DNA from: Scytonema millei VB511283
GTDB lineage: Bacteria > Cyanobacteriota > Cyanobacteriia > Cyanobacteriales > Chroococcidiopsidaceae
Assembly (NCBI RefSeq): GCF_000817735.3
Contig: NZ_JTJC03000001.1
Coordinates: 1,082,128 to 1,126,216, forward strand
Direction: 5' to 3'
DNA: 44,089 bases
Made by a program: the position numbers and the translations under genes. The stretch's first letter is position 1. Each line of letters begins with the position of its first letter. Below the pieces are notes generated by a model, which was not told the DNA's origin, searched no databases, and was given only the letters and a program-made list of their open reading frames with translations. Below are positions 31,761 through 41,495 of the stretch, in pieces.

Positions 31761-32618
31761 GTGGATAACGCTGACTTATCGAGAAAGCGACAAAAACATT
31801 CAAATTCTGCAAATCGTCGATCGCCCGATGATATTCCAGAGGCTTTGCGAGATGCAACCCCTTCTAATTCTGGCACTCCATCTAATCGTGCTTCTAGTGG
31901 GAAGCCGATTTATTTAATTGGTGGTTTGCTAGCTGTAGGTGCGATCGCAGTAGGAGCTGGTTTATGGTACTTCACCTCTATCCCATCACAAAACATCACT
32001 CAACCTATACCTACTGTTTCTCCTAGTCCGACTGTTTCTAGCCCTGCAACACCACAAACACCAGTAGCCGACAATCCTTCTCCCGCTAATTCAGACAACC
32101 TTTTAGGACATTTACCGTATCAAGAAGCACCCGAATCAGAACTCGCGCCAATTCTACCAGGAAGTTCCATGAGGTTACGTCAAGCCGCCGCTCAAGAGTT
32201 TCAAGCGATGGTACAAGCGGCTAGAGCTTCAGGAGTCAATTTAGTCCCGATTTCCGGTTTTCGTTCTACCAAAGATCAGCAGCATATCTATTTTGATATT
32301 CAGGCAGAACGGGGTCAATCTGTAACTAAACGTGCCGAAGTCAGCGCCCCTCCTGGCTACAGCGAACATCATACAGGTTACGCCGTAGATATTGGTGATG
32401 GCAATACACCAGCAACGAATTTAAATACTAATTTTGAGAAGACGAAAGCCTTTAAATGGTTAGAGGCAAATGCAGCGAGATTTCACTTTGAAATGTCTTT
32501 TCCCAAGAATAACTCGCAAGGGGTAAATTACGAACCTTGGCACTGGAGATTTGTTGGCGATCGCGATAGTTTAGAAACATTTTATAAAGCCAAAAATCTC
32601 AGTCGCAAGACACCTTAA
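31761..32618 (+). CDS. membrane-anchored VanY-type D,D-carboxypeptidase
   Basis: A 285-residue protein starting with GTG at 31761, supported by AAGGAGTGAG 3 bases upstream. A cytoplasmic hydrophilic N-terminus is followed by one TM helix (IYLIGGLLAVGAIAVGAGLW, about residues 50-70), a Pro/Ser/Thr-rich linker, and a periplasmic VanY domain. The zinc motif is YSEHHTGYAVDIGDG (SxHxxGxAxD) and the last ligand lies in EPWHWRFVG. It trims the terminal D-Ala from peptidoglycan stem peptides. The gene stands alone on the plus strand after the divergent permease. Confidence 0.92.
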   Translation: MDNADLSRKRQKHSNSANRRSPDDIPEALRDATPSNSGTPSNRASSGKPIYLIGGLLAVGAIAVGAGLWYFTSIPSQNITQPIPTVSPSPTVSSPATPQTPVADNPSPANSDNLLGHLPYQEAPESELAPILPGSSMRLRQAAAQEFQAMVQAARASGVNLVPISGFRSTKDQQHIYFDIQAERGQSVTKRAEVSAPPGYSEHHTGYAVDIGDGNTPATNLNTNFEKTKAFKWLEANAARFHFEMSFPKNNSQGVNYEPWHWRFVGDRDSLETFYKAKNLSRKTP

Positions 32619-32687
32619 TTGTTTTTGCGCTGTTATATTACTTAGTTGATATATAAAGCAATATTGCCGAAAGGTTATTAGCTCATA

Positions 32688-33149
32688 ATGATGCACGCAG
32701 TTACCTATAGACCACCAGAATTTGGAGATCAACAACAAATTAGTGCTTGCATGTGGGCTTCTGCGGATTTATGGGAACTCACAGACGGAACATCAGAAAG
32801 TGTTACCGAATGGAAACAAATTTGTGACCCAGGAGAATTAAGAGACAGAATCTTGAGTAGCGAGAGAATGTTGGTTGCTACCTGGAATGGAATAGTTGTT
32901 GGTTTTATTGCATTTCGGAGAGGAAATCATCTATCGCTGTTGTTCGTCCGAAGAGAATTTGCTAGGCAAGGAATCGGTAGGGAGCTGCTTGCTCGTAACA
33001 GCAACGATCTTGATACAATCACTGTTAATTCATCTGATGCAGCAGTAGGCTTTTATCGGAAAGTCGGGTTTATCCAAAGTGGCGATCGCTTTTTCAAAAA
33101 TGGGGTATGGGCAACACCCATGAAGTGGACTAAAATTGCAGTGAGTTGA
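32688..33149 (+). CDS. GNAT-family N-acetyltransferase
   Basis: A 153-residue protein. The acetyl-CoA-binding segment is LFVRREFARQGIGRELLAR (R-x-x-G-x-G/A pattern) near residues 87-105, followed by VNSSDAAVGFYRKVGFIQSG, the usual beta6-beta7 region. Substrate unknown. The first two codons are both ATG; either can be the start. The 99-base xisH remnant begins 2 bp after its stop codon, on the same strand. Confidence 0.85.
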   Translation: MMHAVTYRPPEFGDQQQISACMWASADLWELTDGTSESVTEWKQICDPGELRDRILSSERMLVATWNGIVVGFIAFRRGNHLSLLFVRREFARQGIGRELLARNSNDLDTITVNSSDAAVGFYRKVGFIQSGDRFFKNGVWATPMKWTKIAVS

Positions 33150-33151
33150 AA

Positions 33152-33250
33152 GCACTGACTCATCCTTTAACATTACAATTTGTTAGTGCCGAAAACAAAA
33201 CTCAAAAAATTATTGTTGAAGTCAAAAGTTTTATAGAACTTATAGGATAG
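33152..33250 (+). pseudogene. remnant of xisH (fdxN-element excision control family)
   Basis: A frame of 33 codons reads ALTHPLTLQFVSAENKTQKI then IVEVKSFIELIG-stop (TAG 33248-33250). It has the order of XisH-family landmarks: THDPLTL..., AAE...QKI.VE(I/V)KSF. The stretch between QF and SAEN is shorter than in the family, which has an acidic DLGAE segment there, so an internal deletion is likely. No start codon or XisI partner is present. Intact XisH-XisI pairs are widespread in cyanobacteria. Identification is by eye from motif order. Confidence 0.6.
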
Positions 33251-33400
33251 TTGCTATGCTGATTTAGATATAGGGGCAGCTAACGAGTAGCTGGGAGGCG
33301 ATCGCTCTTGAGCGCTTGTGTCAAGGGTGATGTCGCTCTTTAAACTGCAACCTTAGCTAAAAAGTTATATTCAAAATATCGAGTTTTGCTAAAAACCATC
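33251..33400. other. spacer between xisH remnant and Phd antitoxin
   Basis: No xisI remnant is visible. GGAGGCGATCGCTCTTGAGC lies in the middle. It must hold the antitoxin promoter; nothing else is recognisable. Confidence 0.3.
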
Positions 33401-33610
33401 ATGCACCAGATTAACTTAAAAGAAGCCGAGACTCGACTAGCTGAGCTAATTGAAGAAGCGGCAGGCGGGGAAGAAGTCGTTATCATCCGCAGCGATGGGA
33501 AATCTTTCAAAATTGTGCCGCTTGGTACGATAGAAGCAATCCCTAAATTCGGCAGTGCAAAGGGGATAGTAAAAATGTCAGATGATTTTGATGCGCCGTT
33601 AGCTAAGTAG
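33401..33610 (+). CDS. Phd/YefM-type antitoxin without adjacent cognate toxin
   Basis: Start at ATG 33401 (MHQINLKEAETRLAELIEEA), 69 residues; an upstream TTG extension is rejected. INLKEAETRLAELIEEAAGG followed by EEVVIIRSDGKSFKIVPLG is the Phd/YefM fold of type II antitoxins, which usually bind DNA and mask a PIN or Doc/RelE toxin encoded just downstream. Here the next gene, 12 bp on, is on the opposite strand (DUF3368 toxin) and has its own antitoxin. So this is an orphan, or its toxin was lost. The C-terminal part (FGSAKGIVKMSDDFDAPLA) is the typical toxin-binding tail. Confidence 0.85.
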   Translation: MHQINLKEAETRLAELIEEAAGGEEVVIIRSDGKSFKIVPLGTIEAIPKFGSAKGIVKMSDDFDAPLAK

Positions 33611-33622
33611 CAATAAATTAAG

Positions 33623-34093
33623 CTAATCTTCCGTTAGCAACCGTTCTAGTAGGCTTGGTGCGACCCAAAAACCAACTTCTTGCAACTGTTCAAAAGTTCT
33701 CCCTAAATCCAGTAACCCACTTCTAGCAGCATCTTTTATAGTACCCAACAGTCCGACAATCTTTAATCCACGTTCCACTGCAATTTGCCTTGCTGCCTTG
33801 TCATCTAAAATTACTAAATCAGCTTCCAATCGCTCGGCAAGTAGAATTGCTGCTCGTTCACCAGGGTCGAGTGTCGTTAGTTCAATACTCTGAAGAATTT
33901 TAATTGATTGTATTTGCAGCCATTTGGGAGGTTGAGCAATCCAGTTTTTCACCATAGGCGGCGATGCAGATGCACTCAGTTCGCTAGCAACAACTTGAGG
34001 AATAGTGACAACACGATACAGAGTTTGCAGTATTTCAATTTGGTTAATCAGTAACAAATAGCAAATTGGAGAAGTATCAGAGACAACAATCAT
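33623..34093 (-). CDS. DUF3368 PIN-like toxin
   Basis: A 156-residue protein starting MIVVSDTSPICYLLLINQIE. The first Asp (VSDTSP), the Glu of DPGERAAILLAE and the Asp pair of DLVILDDKAAR are the acidic residues expected of a PIN nuclease active site. DUF3368 members pair with UPF0175 antitoxins. The gene overlaps the upstream antitoxin by 4 bp (ATGA), so translation is coupled. The predicted action is RNA cleavage when the antitoxin is lost. Confidence 0.88.
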   Translation of the reverse strand: MIVVSDTSPICYLLLINQIEILQTLYRVVTIPQVVASELSASASPPMVKNWIAQPPKWLQIQSIKILQSIELTTLDPGERAAILLAERLEADLVILDDKAARQIAVERGLKIVGLLGTIKDAARSGLLDLGRTFEQLQEVGFWVAPSLLERLLTED

Positions 34094-34356
34094 TGCACTC
34101 TGAATTTTTTGAGAGTTTGAAGATCCTTTTCTAATTCAGCTTCGTCATAATTCAGATAAACACCCATCCGCTTTAAAAAGGCATGAGTTTCAAGACGAGA
34201 TGGTAGTTGTAGGATTTGACGCACTTCAGCAGTGTTAACTTTACCACAGCGGTAAGCATCAGCAATAATGACCTCTAGAAGCCGACGCGAGAGACTACCC
34301 CATGTTTGGTCTAGTCGTTGGGCAATTTCATCAGGAATGTCAACCGTAATTTGCAT
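34090..34356 (-). CDS. UPF0175 antitoxin
   Basis: Start at ATG 34356 (MQITVDIPDEIAQRLDQTWG), 88 residues; a 23-codon upstream extension is unlike the family. The short N-terminal strand (ITVDIPDEIA) and the segment RRLLEVIIADAYRCGKVNTA, then EVRQILQLPSRLETHAFLKR are the UPF0175 helix-turn-helix region. It is the antitoxin of the DUF3368 toxin that it overlaps by 4 bp. Autoregulation is expected; no palindrome was identified upstream with certainty. Confidence 0.88.
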   Translation of the reverse strand: MQITVDIPDEIAQRLDQTWGSLSRRLLEVIIADAYRCGKVNTAEVRQILQLPSRLETHAFLKRMGVYLNYDEAELEKDLQTLKKFRVQ

Positions 34357-34455
34357 ACTATTTTTTGCTGGAAACCGTACTCTCAAATCTATGGTAAGCG
34401 ATCGCGCCTTTTTATTAAGCGACAATTGTTATAAGCTGTTACACAATTTTGACTT

Positions 34456-35319
34456 TTAACTTTTAACTTTTGACTTGCTTACAGCTTTCCTCGCTGTAAC
34501 CCCAATAGTTGAATAATAAATTGCCCACGATCGCAGATCTTCGGCAAATTGACAATACCGATCGATGTCTTGTTGCGTTGTTTTACCCGTAGCAATATAT
34601 TTATCCGCTAATCGCTCGGCAGACATTTTCATAACTGTAGCAATTCCCGAACCACCTGGAGCTAAAGGAGTATCATTCTCTACAGATAAATCTTGCAAAT
34701 TCAACTGTTGAAATATTGCAGGCAATCTAATTCCAAAAGCATAATCCATACCCCTACTAGCAAACATTTGGGCGATCGCCTCATTCACCCGATTCATTGA
34801 CTGACAAGCTGCTTCATTTCCCGCGATCGCTCTAGCAGCAGAAAAATCTGGTTCTTCGATCGCAATCCATCCCCCAGGTTTGAGCAAATCTAACATTTTT
34901 GCGAGAGCAACTTGAAATTCTGGAACATGAATCAACACGTAGCGAGTATGAATTAAATCGAAAGATTGACTTTCTAGCGCTAGATGACGAATATCGGATT
35001 CTATAACTTCTATATTCGCTCGTTTGAGCTTGGCAACAAAACGAGTATTTAAATCGACAGCCACAACCTTACCATCGTCTCCAACAATTTCTGCCATCCA
35101 TCGGGCGATCGATCCTGCTCCTGCACCAACTTCAAGACAGCGCCAATTTGCAGCAATACCTGTTGCTTGAATTCGCTGACGGCTGGCTGGATCGAAGACT
35201 CGTTCGATTGCTTGGAGTCTTGCCAATTCTTTCAGCTCGGTTTCTGTCAATTCATCTTCTTCGGATTCAACTTGAGTCAAAGGCTGAGAATTAGCAAAGA
35301 TGTATGTAGAATCTGACAT
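34456..35319 (-). CDS. class I SAM-dependent methyltransferase
   Basis: Start at ATG 35319 (MSDSTYIFANSQPL; GAGGT 5 bases upstream), 287 residues. SAM-binding motif I is CLEVGAGAGSIARWMAEIV, then VVAVDLNTRF (motif II), then FDLIHTRYVLIHVPEF and LLKPGGWIAIEEPDF (motifs post-I to III). Substrate unknown. The last ~8 residues (SKSKVKS) come from the heptamer array (GACTTTT-type) at 34449-34475, so the native C-terminus has probably been replaced. It is upstream of the UPF0175 antitoxin gene by about 100 bp. Confidence 0.88.
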   Translation of the reverse strand: MSDSTYIFANSQPLTQVESEEDELTETELKELARLQAIERVFDPASRQRIQATGIAANWRCLEVGAGAGSIARWMAEIVGDDGKVVAVDLNTRFVAKLKRANIEVIESDIRHLALESQSFDLIHTRYVLIHVPEFQVALAKMLDLLKPGGWIAIEEPDFSAARAIAGNEAACQSMNRVNEAIAQMFASRGMDYAFGIRLPAIFQQLNLQDLSVENDTPLAPGGSGIATVMKMSAERLADKYIATGKTTQQDIDRYCQFAEDLRSWAIYYSTIGVTARKAVSKSKVKS

Positions 35320-35339
35320 TTTCACCTCTGTAACTCTGA

Positions 35340-35453
35340 TTAATTTTCGATCGCACGACCAATAGAAAAACCTCGGCGTGTAGGTCTACTTTGTGCTAAC
35401 TGTACCTGAAAACTGACGCGATCGCTCGTCCCATCACTTCTAGCCTCCACAGT
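35340..35453 (-). pseudogene. orphaned last 37 codons of pbpC after an in-frame stop
   Basis: Immediately after the TAG at 35456-35454 the same frame stays open to TAA at 35342-35340 and reads TVEARSDGTSDRVSFQVQLA and onward to RRGFSIGRAIEN. Together with the preceding ELRPGN this gives PGN-stop-TVEARSDGTSDRVSFQV, the shape of the last beta strands of the C-terminal BiPBP_C domain of PBP1C (PGxWxLxVxxxxxSDxVxFxV). It suggests a one-codon nonsense change, plausibly TGG to TAG. Confidence 0.7.
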
Positions 35454-37919
<2,466 letters not shown>

Positions 37920-37974
37920 CTACCAACTACCAACCACCAACCACCAACTACCACTGATAACTAGTCATTAGCCA

Positions 37975-38910
37975 CTAGTCACTAGTCACTGAATTATTCC
38001 CGCCGTATTTAATTAATAGCGCGATCGCAATACTCACAGCTAGTACCAACACCATACTTAACGCCGAACCAAATCCCCAGTTCTGGGTTGTGCCTAAAAA
38101 CTGATTGTAAATTAACCTGGCGATCGTCATACTGGATGCACCACCGAGTAACTCTGGAGCAATGAAATCTCCAATTGCCGTAATGAAAACTAACAGCGAA
38201 CCTGCGGCAATTCCTGGTAAAGTTTGGGGGACAGTTACCTTCCAAAAGGTTTCAGCGGGATTTGCTCCTAAATCCGCGGCTGCTTCTAGCAATCTGCGGT
38301 CTAATCTTTCAAGGGAGGCGTAGAGAATCAAGACCATATAAGGCAGTAAATTGTAACTCAAGCCAATCAAAACTGCCGTACTGCTATTGTGAATCTGGAG
38401 GCTGGGTAAACCAACACTGTTGAGCAAAGAGTTCAGCACGCCTGTAGGACGCAAAATCGTAATCCAGGCATAGGAACGCAGTAACGAAGATGTCCACAGG
38501 GGTAAGACAAAACCCAATAAAAGTAGAGTCCGCCAGCGTTGGGGAGCCAACAAAGCAATCCAGTAGGCGACGGGAAATCCTAGTAACAAGCAAATAATAG
38601 TACTAAAGCTAGCTAAAAATAGCGATCGCCCCATCACTCCCATATACAGGGGTTGAAATACCTGAATATAGTTATCTATACCACTAGGATTGACAATATT
38701 TCCCGGGCGAAACCCCGGCACTAAACTCAACTCAAAAATAATCAGTGTTGGTAGTACCAATAACAATATCAACCAAATTCCAGCCGGGGTTAGAAATATT
38801 GTTGGTTCTAGCCAATTCCACCAACGAGGATGTTTCGGTGGTAGCGGTGGTTCGTCGGCATCCTGACTTGACGTTGCATCGAGTTGAAGCGGTGACTTTT
38901 TTGCAGGCAC
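37975..38910 (-). CDS. potB: spermidine/putrescine ABC transporter permease (PotB)
   Basis: A 311-residue protein with six hydrophobic segments, the first at IFLTPAGIWLILLLVLPTLI. The EAA loop that contacts the ATPase is LEAAADLGANPAETFWKVTV then PQTLPGI (about residues 222-248). It is the PotB-type permease of the polyamine importer whose ATPase and binding protein are encoded upstream. The final residues (NSVTSD) come from the TAGTCAC heptamer array at 37966-37990. The second permease, potC, is not downstream; pbpC follows instead. Confidence 0.9.
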   Translation of the reverse strand: MPAKKSPLQLDATSSQDADEPPLPPKHPRWWNWLEPTIFLTPAGIWLILLLVLPTLIIFELSLVPGFRPGNIVNPSGIDNYIQVFQPLYMGVMGRSLFLASFSTIICLLLGFPVAYWIALLAPQRWRTLLLLGFVLPLWTSSLLRSYAWITILRPTGVLNSLLNSVGLPSLQIHNSSTAVLIGLSYNLLPYMVLILYASLERLDRRLLEAAADLGANPAETFWKVTVPQTLPGIAAGSLLVFITAIGDFIAPELLGGASSMTIARLIYNQFLGTTQNWGFGSALSMVLVLAVSIAIALLIKYGGNNSVTSD

Positions 38911-38919
38911 AGTTTGTAG

Positions 38920-38948
38920 AAGGGAGTAGGGAGTAGGGAGTAGGGGTT
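38920..38948. repeat. heptamer array (GGGAGTA)n
   Basis: Three to four copies of GAGTAGG in the gap between potD and potB. Further T/C-rich units (CTTTTTCCTTTCTCC) follow at 39000-39025. Confidence 0.85.
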
Positions 38949-39048
38949 AGAAATGAGATCTAACAACTACCAATTACCAACCAATCATTCATACTTCATC
39001 CTTTTTCCTTTCTCCTTTTTCCTTCATACTTTCCTAACTTCCGATCCC

Positions 39049-40170
39049 CTAGCTACTCGTTAGTTGCGTCCAGTAGCGATCGTAAACTGCATCAAAATCT
39101 CCCAAGGGGGAAATACGTTCGCATTTATTTAAGACCGATTCTGGAGGAAACAAATTCGGATCTTGGCGCAACTGAGTTGGTAACTGTTCTAATGCAACTT
39201 GATTGGGAATGGCTACAGTTTGTCGCTGGCAAATTTCTGCTGCTACCGTAGGTTCCAAGTTGTAATTGAGCCAAGCATATGCAGCATCGAGATTGGGTGC
39301 GGTTTTGGGAATGGCGATCGTATCCGTCCACAAAGACGTGCCACTGGCGGGAATGATATATCTGAGATTGGGGTTTTCTTGAGAAATTTTAATTCCATCA
39401 GTGGAATATGCCATCGCTAACACTAAATCCCCAGCGAGGATTTGACTGCGCCAAGCATCGGTATCAAATGCAGCAATACTGGGTTTGAGTTCTCGTAACT
39501 TCTCGTAAGCCTGCTTAACTTGCGGCTCATCTTTAGAGTTGTAGGAATAACCCAACATTCGCAAAGTTGCGCCCATGACTTCCCGCACGTCATCAATTAA
39601 AGTCATGCGTCCCGACAATTGCCGACTATTTTTCCACAAATATTCCCAATCTGTAGGTGGTTCCTTCAACTGCTGGGTATTGTAAACAAATCCAGTTGTT
39701 CCCCAACTCATGGGAATACTGTGACGATTTTGCGGATCGTAAGTCGGATTTTGAAATTGGGGGGCAAGTCGGTCTAAACCTTGGAGGCGCGAACGGTCGA
39801 GTTCGTGGAGCATTCCCCTTTCTATCATTCGCCTTACCATATAATCGCTAGGATAGATGACGCTGTAATTTCCTCCTCCTCCTGCTTGCAACTTTGCCAG
39901 CATTGCTTCGTTTGATTCGTAGATGTCTGCAACGACTGGTACTTTGAACTGAGAGGTAAAGTTTTTAATCAGCTCGTCATCCGTATACTGCGACCAGGTA
40001 TAGACAAATAACTTGTCTGTTGGACTTGCTGGTGGTGCTGTCCGTTGGACTCCTCCCTGTCTCCAGCCACAACGGGTGAGGGCAAGTCCAGAAATTGCGG
40101 CTACTGAGGTGTGAATAAATCTGCGTCTCGATCGCGAAAATCTTTGTACTGGCTGATGGTTTGTGTTCAT
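39049..40170 (-). CDS. potD: polyamine ABC transporter substrate-binding protein (PotD)
   Basis: A 373-residue protein. The N-terminus has a Tat-type signal, FSRSRRRFIHTSVAAISGLA, followed by LTRC, an imperfect lipobox. The mature protein begins near TDKLFVYTWSQYTDDELIKN, the usual start of spermidine/putrescine-binding proteins, and has GNYSVIYPSDYMVRRMIERG and LVLAMAYSTDGIKISQENP in the ligand domains. It captures polyamines outside the inner membrane and delivers them to PotB. It overlaps potA by 4 bp (ATGA), showing translational coupling. A 138-bp repeat-containing gap separates it from potB. Confidence 0.92.
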   Translation of the reverse strand: MNTNHQPVQRFSRSRRRFIHTSVAAISGLALTRCGWRQGGVQRTAPPASPTDKLFVYTWSQYTDDELIKNFTSQFKVPVVADIYESNEAMLAKLQAGGGGNYSVIYPSDYMVRRMIERGMLHELDRSRLQGLDRLAPQFQNPTYDPQNRHSIPMSWGTTGFVYNTQQLKEPPTDWEYLWKNSRQLSGRMTLIDDVREVMGATLRMLGYSYNSKDEPQVKQAYEKLRELKPSIAAFDTDAWRSQILAGDLVLAMAYSTDGIKISQENPNLRYIIPASGTSLWTDTIAIPKTAPNLDAAYAWLNYNLEPTVAAEICQRQTVAIPNQVALEQLPTQLRQDPNLFPPESVLNKCERISPLGDFDAVYDRYWTQLTSS

Positions 40171-41312
40171 TCGCTTCCACTGGCTTTTAAAGCTATACAG
40201 TCACGAGTCGCCCAACGAACGTAGATCGGTATATCAGTGTCTGATAAGGTGTTGCCTGCATTTGGTTGTAAGACTTTAATGCGATCGCCCGAGTCTAATT
40301 CTACTAAGTAGTGAACGTGGGTTCCCAGGTACATAACGTGTAGGAGTTTACCAGCAAAACAATTCGTACGAATAGTAGGACGTTCCAAGCTCAACTCAAT
40401 TTTTTCTGGGCGCACGCTGATCGTAACTGGTGCAGACGTTGCGGTTGGTTCTGTATAGTCGTATCTTTGCACGACAATTTTTAATCCCTTGTTGCTATCA
40501 ACCTGGAGAGTCGAGCGATCGCTATGCGCGATTTTCCCGGCTAATAAGTTAGTATCACCGATAAAATCAGCTACAAATGCCGTACTCGGATGTTCGTAGA
40601 TTTCCTTGGGAGAACCAATTTGTTCGACCTTGCCACGATGCATCACGGCAATGCGGTCTGATAAAGACAGGGCTTCTTTTTGGTCGTGGGTGACAAAGAT
40701 AAATGTCACGCCCAAATTTTGATGCAGATTGGATAATTCTACCTGCATTTCCTGACGTAGTTTCAAGTCGAGTGCGGCTAAAGGCTCATCTAACAACACG
40801 ACTGCCGGACGATTGACTAATGCCCTTGCCAAAGCAACTCGCTGCTGCTGTCCGCCTGAGAGTTGTACGGGAAAGCGCGATCGCATCGTCTCCATTTTGA
40901 CTAACCTCAGTGCGGCTTCCACGCGACTATTCAGTTCCACCCGCGAGAGTTTTTGCAACCGCAACCCAAAAGCAATGTTCTCCCACACATTTAAGTGGTT
41001 AAACAAAGCATAGCTTTGAAACACAGTGTTGACGGGGCGGCGATAGGGCGGAACGCGATTCATCTGTTCACCCTGAATCAATATCTTTCCCGCGTCCGCT
41101 CGTTCAAATCCAGCAATTAAACGTAACGTTGTTGTTTTGCCACAACCAGAGGGACCGAGAATACTGAAAAATTCTCCTCGTCGAATATTCAGGTCGATCC
41201 CGTTTACAGCCAATTCTTGATGAAAAAACTTATAGACGTTTTGCAGCTCAACATCTAGCAGCGATGCACCGACTTTTCCCCCTGTATACCGTGTTGCAGT
41301 TCGAGCCGTCAT
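40167..41312 (-). CDS. potA: spermidine/putrescine ABC transporter ATPase (PotA)
   Basis: A 381-residue ABC ATPase. Walker A: LGPSGCGKTTTLRL; Q-loop: NTVFQSYALFNHLNV; signature: QLSGGQQQRVALARAL; Walker B: AVVLLDEPLAALD; switch His: FVTHDQKEA. A C-terminal TOBE domain (ITISVRPEKIEL, later VHYLVELDSGDRIKV) follows, as in PotA. It powers polyamine import with PotD and PotB, encoded downstream in the same operon (4-bp overlap with potD). The gene is divergent from mrdA across 183 bp. Confidence 0.95.
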   Translation of the reverse strand: MTARTATRYTGGKVGASLLDVELQNVYKFFHQELAVNGIDLNIRRGEFFSILGPSGCGKTTTLRLIAGFERADAGKILIQGEQMNRVPPYRRPVNTVFQSYALFNHLNVWENIAFGLRLQKLSRVELNSRVEAALRLVKMETMRSRFPVQLSGGQQQRVALARALVNRPAVVLLDEPLAALDLKLRQEMQVELSNLHQNLGVTFIFVTHDQKEALSLSDRIAVMHRGKVEQIGSPKEIYEHPSTAFVADFIGDTNLLAGKIAHSDRSTLQVDSNKGLKIVVQRYDYTEPTATSAPVTISVRPEKIELSLERPTIRTNCFAGKLLHVMYLGTHVHYLVELDSGDRIKVLQPNAGNTLSDTDIPIYVRWATRDCIALKASGSE

Positions 41313-41495
41313 CCGTATTGTCCCAGGTAATATATTTTATCTTCCAGTCTGCACGGTATTTTGTCGAACTGCCAATAAATTTACTTGTTCCTGCTATTAG
41401 CTGAGCGAACGCTCACTCCAATTGATTAAAATTGATGGGTAAATGCTGCTTTATCTGAGCGCGATCGCCTCAGTTGTGGGTAACTTAGATTTTAA

